NCBI GenBank assembly: GCA_017992695.1
Contig: JAGOOC010000011.1
Location: 1-63,818 of the forward strand
DNA from: Bacteroides sp.
GTDB lineage: Bacteria > Bacteroidota > Bacteroidia > Bacteroidales > Bacteroidaceae
Length of the DNA: 63,818 nucleotides
Direction: 5' to 3'
Positions 27,050-36,228 of the stretch are shown here, piece by piece. Position 1 is the first letter of the stretch, and each line of letters starts with the position of its first letter. The translations under genes and the position numbers were made by a program. The notes beneath the pieces were generated by a model. That model searched no databases and was not told the DNA's origin. It saw only the letters and a program-made list of their open reading frames with translations.

Positions 27050-28285
27050 ATGAATGAGAAATTTTATATGCAGGATCTTGTAAACCTATTAGCCGTTAAG
27101 CACAGCATGGATAAAAAGGATGCAGATGCCTTTGTTAGGGAGTTCTTTCTACTAATAGAAGAAGCACTTGGAAATGATAGGTATGTGAAAATTAAAGGAT
27201 TAGGGACTTTTAAACTGATTGACGTTGATAGTCGTGAAAGTGTTAACGTAAATACAGGTGAACGTTTTCAAATACAAGGTCACACGAAAGTTTCTTTTAC
27301 TCCGGATGCTGCGTTGCGTGATATTATAAATAAGCCTTTCGCTCATTTTGAAACGGTTGTTTTGAATGAAAACACTGTTTTAGAAGATACTCCTATCGAT
27401 GAACAGGATGACGAGTTGGATGATGAGACTGAGAGAGTACGGGGGTCCTCTTTGGTTGCTGAAACACCAACAGCAGACACTGAGGAAGAATTGGCCGATC
27501 TACAGGCATCTGTCGTAGAAGCAGAAGTAGATAATGATATTATTGTTGCTACTGAACAGAAAGAGAACGAGTTCGATAAAACGGAATCGTCTGAAAATGT
27601 GTTAGATATACAACTGGATGTTAGAAAAAAGAGAGAGTTGACTGCTGAAGAAATTATAGCGTTTGAACTCCAAAAGACGGCTTCATTGCTAAAGAGTGCT
27701 GCTCCTAAGGATGAGCATGTGTTGTCTCAGCCCGCACAACTACCTCCTAAGTCTATTCAAGAGCCCCATTCTAAAAATAATTCTTCCATATCTTATCTCG
27801 CAGCGATTGTATTCTTTACATTGTTACTTTGTGGTGGTGCAATATTGTTTATGTACTATCCAGACCTATTCTCGTCGAACACAAGTAAAGAGATTGCACC
27901 AGTTGCTATTGCTCAACGATTAACAGAGACAACCCTTTTGGACACAATAGTTTCTACGAAAGATACTGTTTCCGAAAGTGTATCTACAGTAAATACTGAG
28001 GTTGTTGAACTATCAAAGAAAGAAACTGTATCGAAAAAAGAAGCAAGAACCGTTGAAAAAACTGAAGGGTCAGTAAAGCCCGATTCTTTGGCTTATAAGA
28101 TTGTGGGTACCAAAGCGACTCACGTAGTAGAAGAGGGTGAAACGTTGACTCGTGTGTCGTTGCGATTCTATGGAGCAAAGGCTTTCTGGCCCTATATCGT
28201 AAAACACAACTTAGACATTATAAAGAATCCCGACAATGTACCTTTTGGCACGAAGTTGAAAATACCCGAGCTTGTTAAGAAATAG
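27050..28285 (+). CDS. HU-like DNA-binding domain fused to a transmembrane segment and a LysM domain
   Basis: A 411-residue protein of unusual build. Residues 1-95 look like an HU/IHF fold (MQDLVNLLAVKHSMDKKDAD, then YVKIKGLGTFKLIDVDSRES, VNVNTGERFQIQGHTKVSFTP). An acidic, low-complexity linker runs to about 240. One transmembrane helix follows at about 246-270 (YLAAIVFFTLLLCGGAILFM), then a Ser/Thr/Glu/Lys-rich stretch, and a C-terminal LysM-like domain at about 362-409 (HVVEEGETLTRVSLRFYG, VPFGTKLKIP). With the HU part in the cytoplasm and the LysM in the periplasm, the protein could connect DNA to peptidoglycan; that is inference from the domain order. The HU part is less canonical than its neighbour, so DNA binding is not proven. 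It ends the ftsY-rimO-HU operon. Confidence 0.88.
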   Translation: MNEKFYMQDLVNLLAVKHSMDKKDADAFVREFFLLIEEALGNDRYVKIKGLGTFKLIDVDSRESVNVNTGERFQIQGHTKVSFTPDAALRDIINKPFAHFETVVLNENTVLEDTPIDEQDDELDDETERVRGSSLVAETPTADTEEELADLQASVVEAEVDNDIIVATEQKENEFDKTESSENVLDIQLDVRKKRELTAEEIIAFELQKTASLLKSAAPKDEHVLSQPAQLPPKSIQEPHSKNNSSISYLAAIVFFTLLLCGGAILFMYYPDLFSSNTSKEIAPVAIAQRLTETTLLDTIVSTKDTVSESVSTVNTEVVELSKKETVSKKEARTVEKTEGSVKPDSLAYKIVGTKATHVVEEGETLTRVSLRFYGAKAFWPYIVKHNLDIIKNPDNVPFGTKLKIPELVKK

Positions 28286-28294
28286 CTTACTCAC

Positions 28295-28328
28295 TACCCG
28301 AATATATTCGACAACATATATTCGGGTA
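28295..28328 (+). terminator. Hairpin at the end of the ftsY operon
   Basis: TACCCGAATATAT (28295-28307) pairs perfectly with 28316-28328 over 13 bp with an 8-base loop. A T-run is missing, so it may be an imperfect terminator or an mRNA 3'-end stabiliser. Confidence 0.6.
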
Positions 28329-28432
28329 ATGCCTATCAATGCCATTGTACGTTGTCGAACTGTTGCACAACTATTAAACCATATAAAAGTACCTTAATCT
28401 AAAGGTTTCGAATTGTTTTTTAATGAAAATTA

Positions 28433-28464
28433 ATTGCAATCGTTAATTATATGATGTACTTTTG
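28433..28464 (+). promoter_or_regulatory. Promoter of the moxR-bat operon
   Basis: ATTG at 28433-28436 and TACTTTTG at 28457-28464 are separated by 20 bases and match the Bacteroidetes -33/-7 layout. The leader to the moxR ATG is about 70 bases. Confidence 0.65.
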
Positions 28465-28541
28465 GGACAAATTAAAAAGCCTTACAACAATCAGAAGGCA
28501 ATCAATTTTGTGGTAATCAAATAATATAATATTAAGTATTT

Positions 28542-29537
28542 ATGGCTGAATCAATTGACATCCGCGAACTGAACGAGCGGATTGAAAGACAGAGTGCTTT
28601 CGTTACCAATCTAACCGCAGGCATGGACCAAGTTATTGTTGGTCAAAGACATTTGGTTGAATCGCTACTCATCGGGCTACTTTCCGACGGACACGTATTA
28701 CTCGAAGGTGTTCCGGGATTGGCGAAAACATTAGCAATTAAGACCTTGGCTTCGTTGATTCATGCGAAGTACAGTCGTATTCAATTTACCCCCGATTTAT
28801 TACCTGCCGATGTCGTTGGAACGATGGTATATAGTCAAAAAGATGAATCTTTTCAGATTAAGAAAGGTCCTATCTTTGCAAACTTTGTATTAGCCGATGA
28901 AATAAACCGTGCGCCTGCCAAAGTGCAAAGTGCACTATTAGAGGCTATGCAAGAGCGTCAAGTAACGATTGGCAAAGAAACATTTCTTCTACCCGAGCCT
29001 TTCTTAGTACTAGCTACCCAAAACCCCATAGAACAAGAGGGAACATACCCGCTTCCGGAAGCCCAGGTAGACCGCTTCATGTTGAAGGTGGTGATTGATT
29101 ATCCGAAGTTTGAAGAAGAGAAATTGATTATTCGCCAGAACATCAATGGAGTAAAATTCGAAGTGAAGCCCATTTTGAAAGCAGAAGAGATATTGGAAGC
29201 TCGTAAAGTGGTTCGTCAAGTGTATCTGGATGAGAAAATTGAACGTTACATTGTTGATATCGTATTTGCTACACGTTATCCTCAAAAGTATGATCTCAAA
29301 GAACTAACAGATATGATCAGTTTTGGTGGTTCACCTCGCGCATCTATCAACCTGGCATTGGCTGCTCGTACCTATGCGTTCATCAAACGCCGCGGCTATG
29401 TCATTCCGGAAGATGTACGAGCTGTTGCACATGATGTGTTGCGTCATCGCATCGGCTTGACTTATGAAGCTGAAGCTAACAACATGACTTCAGACGAAAT
29501 TATCAGCAAGATTCTTAACAAAATTGAAGTGCCTTAA
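28542..29537 (+). CDS. moxR: MoxR-family AAA+ ATPase
   Basis: A 331-residue AAA+ protein of the MoxR/RavA clade: Walker A GVPGLAKTLAIKT near residue 57, Walker B ADEINRAPAKVQSALLEAM near 117, sensor-1 LATQNPIEQEGTYPLPEAQ, and the lid domain with SFGGSPRASINL. MoxR proteins are chaperone-like ATPases that work with VWA-domain partners, and two VWA proteins (BatA, BatB) and a DUF58 protein lie downstream. It is the first gene of an eight-gene operon linked in Bacteroides to tolerance of oxygen and other stress. Confidence 0.96.
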   Translation: MAESIDIRELNERIERQSAFVTNLTAGMDQVIVGQRHLVESLLIGLLSDGHVLLEGVPGLAKTLAIKTLASLIHAKYSRIQFTPDLLPADVVGTMVYSQKDESFQIKKGPIFANFVLADEINRAPAKVQSALLEAMQERQVTIGKETFLLPEPFLVLATQNPIEQEGTYPLPEAQVDRFMLKVVIDYPKFEEEKLIIRQNINGVKFEVKPILKAEEILEARKVVRQVYLDEKIERYIVDIVFATRYPQKYDLKELTDMISFGGSPRASINLALAARTYAFIKRRGYVIPEDVRAVAHDVLRHRIGLTYEAEANNMTSDEIISKILNKIEVP

Positions 29538-29560
29538 TCTGCATTGAGAATGAATACTCC

Positions 29561-29581
29561 TCAATTATCAATCTTCAATTC
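29561..29581 (+). repeat. Three tandem heptamers TCAATNN just before the DUF58 gene
   Basis: TCAATTA, TCAATCT and TCAATTC lie head to tail and end five bases before the ATG at 29587, in a 49-base gap between moxR and the DUF58 gene. They take the place of a ribosome-binding site. Confidence 0.7.
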
Positions 29582-29586
29582 TCCAT

Positions 29587-30456
29587 ATGGAAACAAGTGA
29601 ACTATTAAAGAAGGTTCGTCAAATTGAAATAAAGACGCGCGGACTGTCCAACAATATCTTTGCAGGTCAGTATCATACGGCCTTCAAGGGTAGGGGTATG
29701 GCCTTTTCCGAAGTGCGTGAATACCAGTTTGGTGATGATATTCGTGACATTGACTGGAATGTGACGGCCCGCTTCAATAAACCTTATATTAAAGTTTATG
29801 AAGAAGAGCGTGAATTAACCGTGATGTTGATGGTCGATGTTTCCGGTAGCTTAGAGTTTGGTACAGTTAAACAACTCAAGAAAGACATGCTAACAGAGAT
29901 TGCCGCAACACTGGCCTTCTCTGCTATTCAAAACAATGATAAGATTGGTGTGATCTTCTTCTCGGATCGAATAGAAAAGTTTATTCCACCTAAGAAAGGA
30001 CGTAAACACATTCTTTTTATTATTCGTGAGCTGATTGATTTTAAGCCCGAAAGTCGTCGAACCAATATACGTTTGGCACTGGAGTACTTGACCAATGTCA
30101 TGAAGAGAAGGTGTACAGCATTTATGTTGTCGGACTTTATCGATCAAGAAAGCTTCAAAAACGCTTTAACCATTGCTAATCGTAAACACGATATTGTAGC
30201 TCTGCAGATTTATGACAGACGGGTGTCCGAACTTCCTTCCATAGGATTGATGCGCATAAAAGATGCAGAAACCGGGCACGAACAGTGGATAGACACCTCG
30301 TCAAAGGCAGTGCGCCGCGCTCATCGCGACTGGTGGATGAATAAACAAGAACAACTCAGTGAAACCTTCACCAAAAGCAATGTTGACTCTGTATCGGTGC
30401 GTACGGATGAAGATTATGTAAGAGCATTGTTGAATTTGTTTGCTAAACGAAATTAA
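29587..30456 (+). CDS. DUF58 domain protein of the bat operon
   Basis: A 289-residue cytoplasmic protein with the DUF58 signature FKGRGMAFSEVREYQFGDD-IRDIDWNVTAR (about residues 33-62), followed by a VWA-like fold with LMVDVSGSLEFG near residue 80 and SDFIDQESF. The DVSGS pentapeptide has the form of a metal-ion-dependent adhesion site. DUF58 genes usually follow moxR, and the product is thought to be a client or partner of the ATPase. The next gene begins 14 bases on. Confidence 0.93.
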   Translation: METSELLKKVRQIEIKTRGLSNNIFAGQYHTAFKGRGMAFSEVREYQFGDDIRDIDWNVTARFNKPYIKVYEEERELTVMLMVDVSGSLEFGTVKQLKKDMLTEIAATLAFSAIQNNDKIGVIFFSDRIEKFIPPKKGRKHILFIIRELIDFKPESRRTNIRLALEYLTNVMKRRCTAFMLSDFIDQESFKNALTIANRKHDIVALQIYDRRVSELPSIGLMRIKDAETGHEQWIDTSSKAVRRAHRDWWMNKQEQLSETFTKSNVDSVSVRTDEDYVRALLNLFAKRN

Positions 30457-30470
30457 CGGAAAATAGTAAG

Positions 30471-31544
30471 ATGAATAGAACTATAATTCTGATAACCTGG
30501 TTACTTTTATCATCGAGCAGACTGTTTGCACAGTCTGTTACGGTCGAAGCAAAGATTGATTCATTGCAGATTCTCATTGGTGAGCAAGCAAAGATACAAT
30601 TGCAAGTGGCGATGGATGCAAAGCAACGGGCCGTTTTTCCTGTGTTTACGGATACGTTGGTGCGTGGAGTGGAGGTCGTTGAAACGGCTAAGCCCGATAC
30701 GCAATATTTAAATGATCGTCAACGATTGCTCATCACGCAGGAATATACCGTAACTTCTTTCGATTCAGCTTTATACTATCTGCCACCTATGACTGTAACT
30801 GTGGATGATAAAGCATATCAAACAAAGGCGTTAGCGTTGAAGGTCTACTCCATACCGGTTGATACGCTGAATCCTGATCAGTTCTTTAGTCAGAAAGGTG
30901 TGATGAAAGTTCCTTTTGTATGGGCAGATTGGTATGGATTGCTTGCTTGTGCGTTTCTGATATTTCCATTGACCGCATTACTCATTTACTTCGTTATACG
31001 TGTACGAGATAATAAACCCATTATTCGTAAGGTAAAGATAGAACCAAAACTACCTCCTTATCAAATGGCGATGAAGGAATTTGAACGCATCAAAAACGAA
31101 AAGATATGGCAAAAAGGGCGTCCGAAGGATTATTACACAGAACTTACTGAGACCATTCGTACGTATATAAAAGAACGGTTTGCTTTCAATGCGCTCGAAA
31201 TGACTTCTTCTGAAATCATCGATAAGCTAATGGAAATCAGAGATAAAGAAGCCATTGCTGACCTGAAAAATCTTTTTCAGACCGCCGATTTAGTGAAGTT
31301 TGCTAAACATGATCCTCAAATGAATGAGAATGATGCTAACTTGATTAGCGCTATTGAATTTATTAATGAGACCAAACAGCTTGAAGAAGAAAATACGAAG
31401 CCCCAACCTACGGAAATGACAATCATTGAAAAACGTTCGTTGCGTACTAAAGTGTTACTTATTGCTGGAATTGTATTACTCTCGGCAGCACTGGTTGGAA
31501 CTTTTATATATATAGGAACACAGCTATACGACCTCTTGGCATAA
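30471..31544 (+). CDS. Membrane protein of the bat operon (DUF4381-like), function unknown
   Basis: A 357-residue protein with a signal peptide (ends near SRLFAQ), a BatD-like N-terminal beta domain (SVTVEAKIDSLQILIGEQAKIQLQV), a transmembrane helix near residue 160-182, a cytoplasmic middle with KGRPKDYYTELTETIRTYIKER and FNALEMTSSEIIDKL, and a second helix at the C-terminus. The middle region resembles the cytoplasmic helical domain of BatD, which also has YYDEV/TLALW-type helices. It sits between the DUF58 gene and batA, the usual position for this unnamed protein in Bacteroides aerotolerance operons. Confidence 0.8.
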   Translation: MNRTIILITWLLLSSSRLFAQSVTVEAKIDSLQILIGEQAKIQLQVAMDAKQRAVFPVFTDTLVRGVEVVETAKPDTQYLNDRQRLLITQEYTVTSFDSALYYLPPMTVTVDDKAYQTKALALKVYSIPVDTLNPDQFFSQKGVMKVPFVWADWYGLLACAFLIFPLTALLIYFVIRVRDNKPIIRKVKIEPKLPPYQMAMKEFERIKNEKIWQKGRPKDYYTELTETIRTYIKERFAFNALEMTSSEIIDKLMEIRDKEAIADLKNLFQTADLVKFAKHDPQMNENDANLISAIEFINETKQLEEENTKPQPTEMTIIEKRSLRTKVLLIAGIVLLSAALVGTFIYIGTQLYDLLA

Positions 31545-31588
31545 TTATAAGAAGAATTTGAATCGTTACTTAGTTAAATCGTAAAAAG

Positions 31589-32572
31589 ATGGTTTTTGCC
31601 AATATTGAATATTTGTTTTTGTTACTGTTGCTTATACCTTATATTGCATGGTATATTCTTAAACAGAAGAAAAGTGAAGCTTCGCTTCAAATTTCAGATG
31701 CAAGAGTTTATGCGCATTCACCAAAAAGCTATAAGAACTACTTGTTGCATGTGCCTTTTACACTGCGCATGTTGGCATTGATACTACTTATAGTTGTACT
31801 TGCTCGTCCGCAAACAACCGATAACTGGCAGAATAGCGAAATTGAAGGTATTGATATCATGTTGGCTATTGACGTATCTACCAGTATGTTGGCCGAAGAT
31901 TTAAAGCCAAATCGGCTGGAAGCTGCGAAAGACGTAGCAGCCGAGTTTATCAATGGCCGCCCCAATGACAACATCGGTATTACACTGTTTGCCGGCGAAA
32001 GTTTTACGCAATGTCCTCTTACGGTAGATCATGCTGTATTGTTGAACCTGTTTCAAAGCATTAAATGCGGTATCATCGAAGATGGAACGGCAGTAGGTAT
32101 GGGGGTTGCCAATGCAGTAAGCCGACTCAAAGACAGCAAGGCGAAGTCAAAAGTGATCATCCTGTTGACCGATGGTACAAACAACAAAGGAGATATCTCG
32201 CCTTTAACGGCTGCTGAAATAGCTAAAAGCTTTGGAATTCGCGTATACACCATCGGTGTAGGTACAAATGGCATGGCACCCTATCCATATCCGGTAGGAA
32301 ATACCGTTCAATACATTAATGTACCTGTCGAAATCGATGAAAAAACGTTGACTGAGATTGCTGGAACGACAGACGGAAACTATTTTCGTGCTACTAGTAA
32401 CTCGAAGTTAAAAGAGGTGTATGCCGAAATAGACAAACTTGAAAGAACAAAGTTAAACGTAAAAGAATACAGCAAGCGCCAGGAAGAGTATCGCTGGTTT
32501 GCTCTGGCTGCTTTCTTATGTATATTACTTGAGGTACTATTACGTAACTCTATATTGAAAAAGATACCTTAA
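31589..32572 (+). CDS. batA: Aerotolerance protein BatA (VWA domain, membrane)
   Basis: A 327-residue protein with two N-terminal membrane helices (EYLFLLLLLIPYIAWYIL and RMLALILLIVVLARPQ), a VWA domain at about 90-290 with a full MIDAS motif starting at Asp95 (DVSTS) and LLTDGTNNKGD, and a C-terminal helix (WFALAAFLCILLEVLL). The RPQ after the second helix is typical of BatA/BatB. The VWA domain should face the periplasm or cytoplasm as a metal-dependent protein-binding module; the partner is unknown. batB follows after 33 bases and is a clear paralogue. Confidence 0.95.
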   Translation: MVFANIEYLFLLLLLIPYIAWYILKQKKSEASLQISDARVYAHSPKSYKNYLLHVPFTLRMLALILLIVVLARPQTTDNWQNSEIEGIDIMLAIDVSTSMLAEDLKPNRLEAAKDVAAEFINGRPNDNIGITLFAGESFTQCPLTVDHAVLLNLFQSIKCGIIEDGTAVGMGVANAVSRLKDSKAKSKVIILLTDGTNNKGDISPLTAAEIAKSFGIRVYTIGVGTNGMAPYPYPVGNTVQYINVPVEIDEKTLTEIAGTTDGNYFRATSNSKLKEVYAEIDKLERTKLNVKEYSKRQEEYRWFALAAFLCILLEVLLRNSILKKIP

Positions 32573-32605
32573 TTATAGATTGTAAATCGATAAATAGCAA
32601 AGAAG

Positions 32606-33634
32606 ATGTTTCGATTTGAAGAAATTACCTATTTATACTTGTTGCTGTTATTGCCATTGCTGGCAGCTTTTTACTTGTATTCTAATTATAAGAGAAGAAA
32701 AGCTATCAGACTCTTTGGCGATCCGCAACTGATGGCGCAATTAATGCCCAGTGTTTCTAAATATCGTCCCGACGTAAAGTTTTGGTTAGTATTTGTAGCT
32801 ATTGCCTTGTTTGCCCTATTATTGGCACGTCCGCAATTCGGATCTAAACTGGAAACGGTGAAGCGCAAAGGGGTAGAGGTGATTATCGCACTGGATATTT
32901 CAAACTCTATGCTGGCACAAGATGTACAACCCAGTCGTTTGGAAAAGGCTAAGATGTTGGTTTCTAAACTTGTTGATGGAATGGAGAATGACAAAATAGG
33001 ACTGATCGTATTTGCCGGAGATGCTTTTACGCAGCTACCCATTACCAGTGATTATATTTCGGCGAAGATGTTTCTTGAATCGATTAATCCTTCATTGATA
33101 TCCAAACAGGGAACAGCTGTCGGTGCTGCAATTGATTTAGCTACACGTAGCTTTACACCCCAAGAAGGAGTAGGGCGAGCTGTTGTTTTGATCACAGATG
33201 GTGAGAACCATGAAGGCGGAGCGGTTGAAGCCGCTAAGGCAGCTGCCGAAAAGGGTATTCAAGTCAACGTACTGGGAGTTGGTTTGCCCGGTGGCGCGCC
33301 CATTCCGATTGAAGGTACAAATGACTTTCGTCGCGATGGTGATGGAAACGTCATCGTAACTCGTTTAAACGAGGCCATGTGTCAGCAAATTGCAGCCGAT
33401 GGAAAAGGAATATATGTGCGGGTAGATAATACGAATTCAGCACAAAAAGCTATAGGTCAGGAGATTAATAAGATGGCAAAAACTGATGTAGAATCTAAGG
33501 TTTACACCGAATACAACGAGCAGTTTCAATCAGTTGCATGGATTATTCTACTCTTGTTGCTGGCTGAGTTGTTGATATTGAACCGTAAGAATCCATTGTT
33601 TAAGAACATTCACCTGTTCTCTAATAAAAAGTAA
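32606..33634 (+). CDS. batB: Aerotolerance protein BatB (VWA domain, membrane)
   Basis: A 342-residue paralogue of BatA with the same layout: two N-terminal helices, ALLLARPQFGS, a VWA domain with MIDAS motif from Asp97 (DISNS), LIVFAGDAFTQLPIT and VLITDGENHEGG, and a final helix (SVAWIILLLLLAELLIL). It ends two bases before batC, so translation is likely coupled. Confidence 0.95.
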   Translation: MFRFEEITYLYLLLLLPLLAAFYLYSNYKRRKAIRLFGDPQLMAQLMPSVSKYRPDVKFWLVFVAIALFALLLARPQFGSKLETVKRKGVEVIIALDISNSMLAQDVQPSRLEKAKMLVSKLVDGMENDKIGLIVFAGDAFTQLPITSDYISAKMFLESINPSLISKQGTAVGAAIDLATRSFTPQEGVGRAVVLITDGENHEGGAVEAAKAAAEKGIQVNVLGVGLPGGAPIPIEGTNDFRRDGDGNVIVTRLNEAMCQQIAADGKGIYVRVDNTNSAQKAIGQEINKMAKTDVESKVYTEYNEQFQSVAWIILLLLLAELLILNRKNPLFKNIHLFSNKK

Positions 33635-33636
33635 TT

Positions 33637-34335
33637 ATGAGGGGAAGTAACTATATATTTTTTATCTCATTTCTGTTGCTGACAACGGGAGTATCGGCGC
33701 AGAAGGCAGAACGTGATTATATCCGTAAGGGTAATCGATTGTTTAATGATAGTGTGTTTGTTGATGCTGAAATATGCTACCGCAAAGCGATTGAAGCCAA
33801 TCCGGGTTCGACTCTATCCATGTATAATCTTGGAAACACGTTGTCTCAACAGCAGAAGTTTAAAGAGGCGATGGAACAATATGTATCGGCCGGTAAAATT
33901 GAAAAGGATAAGACGAAACTCGCCTCTATTTATCACAACATGGGGGTATTGTTTCAAGCTGCAAAAGATTATGCTAAAGCAGTAGATGCCTATAAACTGT
34001 CGTTACGCAATAACCCGAAAGATGATGAAACGCGCTATAACTTAGCGTTGGCACAAAAGCTTTTAAAAGATCAGCAACAGAATCAAGATCAAAACGAAGA
34101 TCAAAATAAAGAGGATCAAAAAAAACAAGAAGAGCAACAAGACAAAGAGAAACAGAAAGACGAAGATAAAAAGGATCAGCAGCAGCCACCTAAGCCCGAG
34201 AAGAAAGAGAATGAAATGTCTAAAGAGAATGCAGAGCAACTATTAAAATCGGTTATGCAGGATGAAAAAGATGTTCAAGATAAAGTGAAGAAGCAGCAAG
34301 TAATGCAAGGAGGACGCCTTGAAAAAGATTGGTAA
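33637..34335 (+). CDS. batC: Aerotolerance protein BatC (TPR protein)
   Basis: A 232-residue protein with signal peptide (ends near GVSAQ) and about three tetratricopeptide repeats (AEICYRKAIEANPGSTLS, YNLGNTLSQQQKFKEAMEQY, YAKAVDAYKLSLRNNPKDDE). From about residue 145 the sequence turns into a highly charged Gln/Lys/Asp/Glu low-complexity tract and a coiled-coil-like end. It is thought to scaffold the Bat complex in the periplasm. Confidence 0.92.
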   Translation: MRGSNYIFFISFLLLTTGVSAQKAERDYIRKGNRLFNDSVFVDAEICYRKAIEANPGSTLSMYNLGNTLSQQQKFKEAMEQYVSAGKIEKDKTKLASIYHNMGVLFQAAKDYAKAVDAYKLSLRNNPKDDETRYNLALAQKLLKDQQQNQDQNEDQNKEDQKKQEEQQDKEKQKDEDKKDQQQPPKPEKKENEMSKENAEQLLKSVMQDEKDVQDKVKKQQVMQGGRLEKDW

Positions 34336-34347
34336 TAAAAAACATAG

Positions 34348-36210
34348 ATGATAAAAACTTCAGAAGAGATGAGAAAGTTGATTTTCTTATTGATAGCAGT
34401 GATGACAGTGAACCTCTCGGCTTGGGCCGACGAAAAGGTATCTTTCACTGCATCAGCACCCGATGCAGTTGCAATAGGTGACCAGTTCAGGTTATCTTAT
34501 ACAGTGACTACGTCAAAGATACGGGATTTTCGGGCACCATCTATCAAAGGATTTGATGTGTTGATGGGGCCAAGTCGCTCGCAACAAAGTAGTACCCAGA
34601 TTGTAAATGGTAATGTTACTTCTACAAATAGCATTACGTTTACCTATATCTTAATGGCTACTACCGAGGGTAGCTTCACCCTTCCGGGGGCAACCATCAC
34701 GGCAGATGGTGACCAAATGGTTTCTAATTCGTTGAAAATAAAAGTACTGCCGGCAGATGCTGATGCAGGTGCTTCTGCAGGTAGCGGTGGTCAAAGTGGC
34801 AATGCCAATAATCGTGCATCCTCCGGTTCTTCCATATCAAACCAAGACTTGTTTATTACAGCAACTGCCAGTAAAACAAATGTATATGAACAAGAAGCTT
34901 TTCTGTTAACTTTCAAAATTTACACCAGAGAGTCTCAGTTGCGTTTTGATAATGTGAAACTTCCTGATTTTAAAGGATTCCACTCACAAGAAATTGAAAT
35001 GCCGGCTAATGCGAAATGGACTCAGGAGCATTACAAAGGTCGGAATTACAATACGACCGTATATCGTCAGTTTGTACTGTTTGCCCAGCAATCGGGTAAA
35101 TTGGTTATTGAACCCGCTCGCTTTGATGCATCTGTAGCTAAGGCAGTTCAATCAGCCGATCCGTTTGATGCGTTCTTCAATGGAGGTAGCAATTATGTCG
35201 AAGTCAAGAAAGCTCTTTTAACGCCTAAAATTACAATTGATGTAAATGCCCTTCCAACCGGAAAACCTACTAACTTTTCCGGTGGAGTAGGAGAGTTCAG
35301 TATCAGCTCTTCTATCAATAGTAAAGAGGTGAAAACCAATGATGCTATCACTATCAAATTAATCATATCCGGTACCGGTAACCTAAAACTTATAACTAAT
35401 CCTGATATTAAGTTTCCTGAAGATTTCGAAGTATATGATCCTAAAGAGGATAATCAAGTTCGTTTGACCAAGGAAGGGTTATCTGGAAGTAAAGTTATTG
35501 AATATCTTGCTATTCCAAGACACGCAGGTACATTCAAAATACCCGGCGTTTCATTTAGCTATTTTGATATTAAATCCAAGTCTTACAAAACGTTACAGAC
35601 AGAAGGCTATGAGGTAAAAGTAGAGAAAGGAGCTGGTAATGCAGATCAGGTCATTGCTAATTTTACAAACAAAGAAGACTTGAAAGTACTGGGTGAAGAC
35701 ATCCGCTATATCAAAATAAATGAGGTAACCTTAAAAACGAAGGGTGATTTCTTCTATGGATCGCTACTTTACTGGCTGTTTTATGTTATTCCAGGTATTG
35801 CATTTCTTGTCTTTCTTATTGTATACCACAAGCAAGCTGCCGAAAATGCCAATGTAGCCAAAATGCGTACAAGAAAAGCCAATAAAGTGGCTGTTAGACG
35901 GATGAAACTTGCAGGAAAACTTCTTTCAGAGAATAAAAAAGAAGCGTTCTATGACGAAGTACTCAAAGCATTATGGGGATATATTAGTGATAAATTGAAT
36001 ATTCCGTTATCTCGCTTGTCGAAAGATAACGTAGAGGAAAAATTAAACAACTTTGGTGTAGATGAAGAACTAATCCAAGATTTCTTAAACGCTTTAAACG
36101 AGTGTGAGTTTGCACGTTTTGCCCCTGGTGACGAGAGTCAGGCTATGGATAAGGTATACTCGGATTCTATGGAAGTGATGAGTAAAATGGAAAACTCAAT
36201 CAAACGCTAA
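34348..36210 (+). CDS. batD: Aerotolerance protein BatD
   Basis: A 620-residue protein with a signal peptide; the start could also be Met8 (34369), which gives a neater signal MRKLIFLLIAVMTVNLSAWA. The periplasmic part is a series of beta-sandwich domains (KVSFTASAPDAVAIGDQFRL, GFDVLMGPSRSQQSS, QEAFLLTFKIYTRES, KTNDAITIKLIISGTGNLKL), with a Gly/Ser/Ala linker near residues 140-165. A transmembrane helix lies at about 470-493 (LYWLFYVIPGIAFLVFLIV), then a cytoplasmic helical domain with FYDEVLKALWGYISDKLNIP and FARFAPGDES. This matches the BatD family. Confidence 0.94.
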   Translation: MIKTSEEMRKLIFLLIAVMTVNLSAWADEKVSFTASAPDAVAIGDQFRLSYTVTTSKIRDFRAPSIKGFDVLMGPSRSQQSSTQIVNGNVTSTNSITFTYILMATTEGSFTLPGATITADGDQMVSNSLKIKVLPADADAGASAGSGGQSGNANNRASSGSSISNQDLFITATASKTNVYEQEAFLLTFKIYTRESQLRFDNVKLPDFKGFHSQEIEMPANAKWTQEHYKGRNYNTTVYRQFVLFAQQSGKLVIEPARFDASVAKAVQSADPFDAFFNGGSNYVEVKKALLTPKITIDVNALPTGKPTNFSGGVGEFSISSSINSKEVKTNDAITIKLIISGTGNLKLITNPDIKFPEDFEVYDPKEDNQVRLTKEGLSGSKVIEYLAIPRHAGTFKIPGVSFSYFDIKSKSYKTLQTEGYEVKVEKGAGNADQVIANFTNKEDLKVLGEDIRYIKINEVTLKTKGDFFYGSLLYWLFYVIPGIAFLVFLIVYHKQAAENANVAKMRTRKANKVAVRRMKLAGKLLSENKKEAFYDEVLKALWGYISDKLNIPLSRLSKDNVEEKLNNFGVDEELIQDFLNALNECEFARFAPGDESQAMDKVYSDSMEVMSKMENSIKR

Positions 36211-36228
36211 ATCAGAAGGACTTACATT

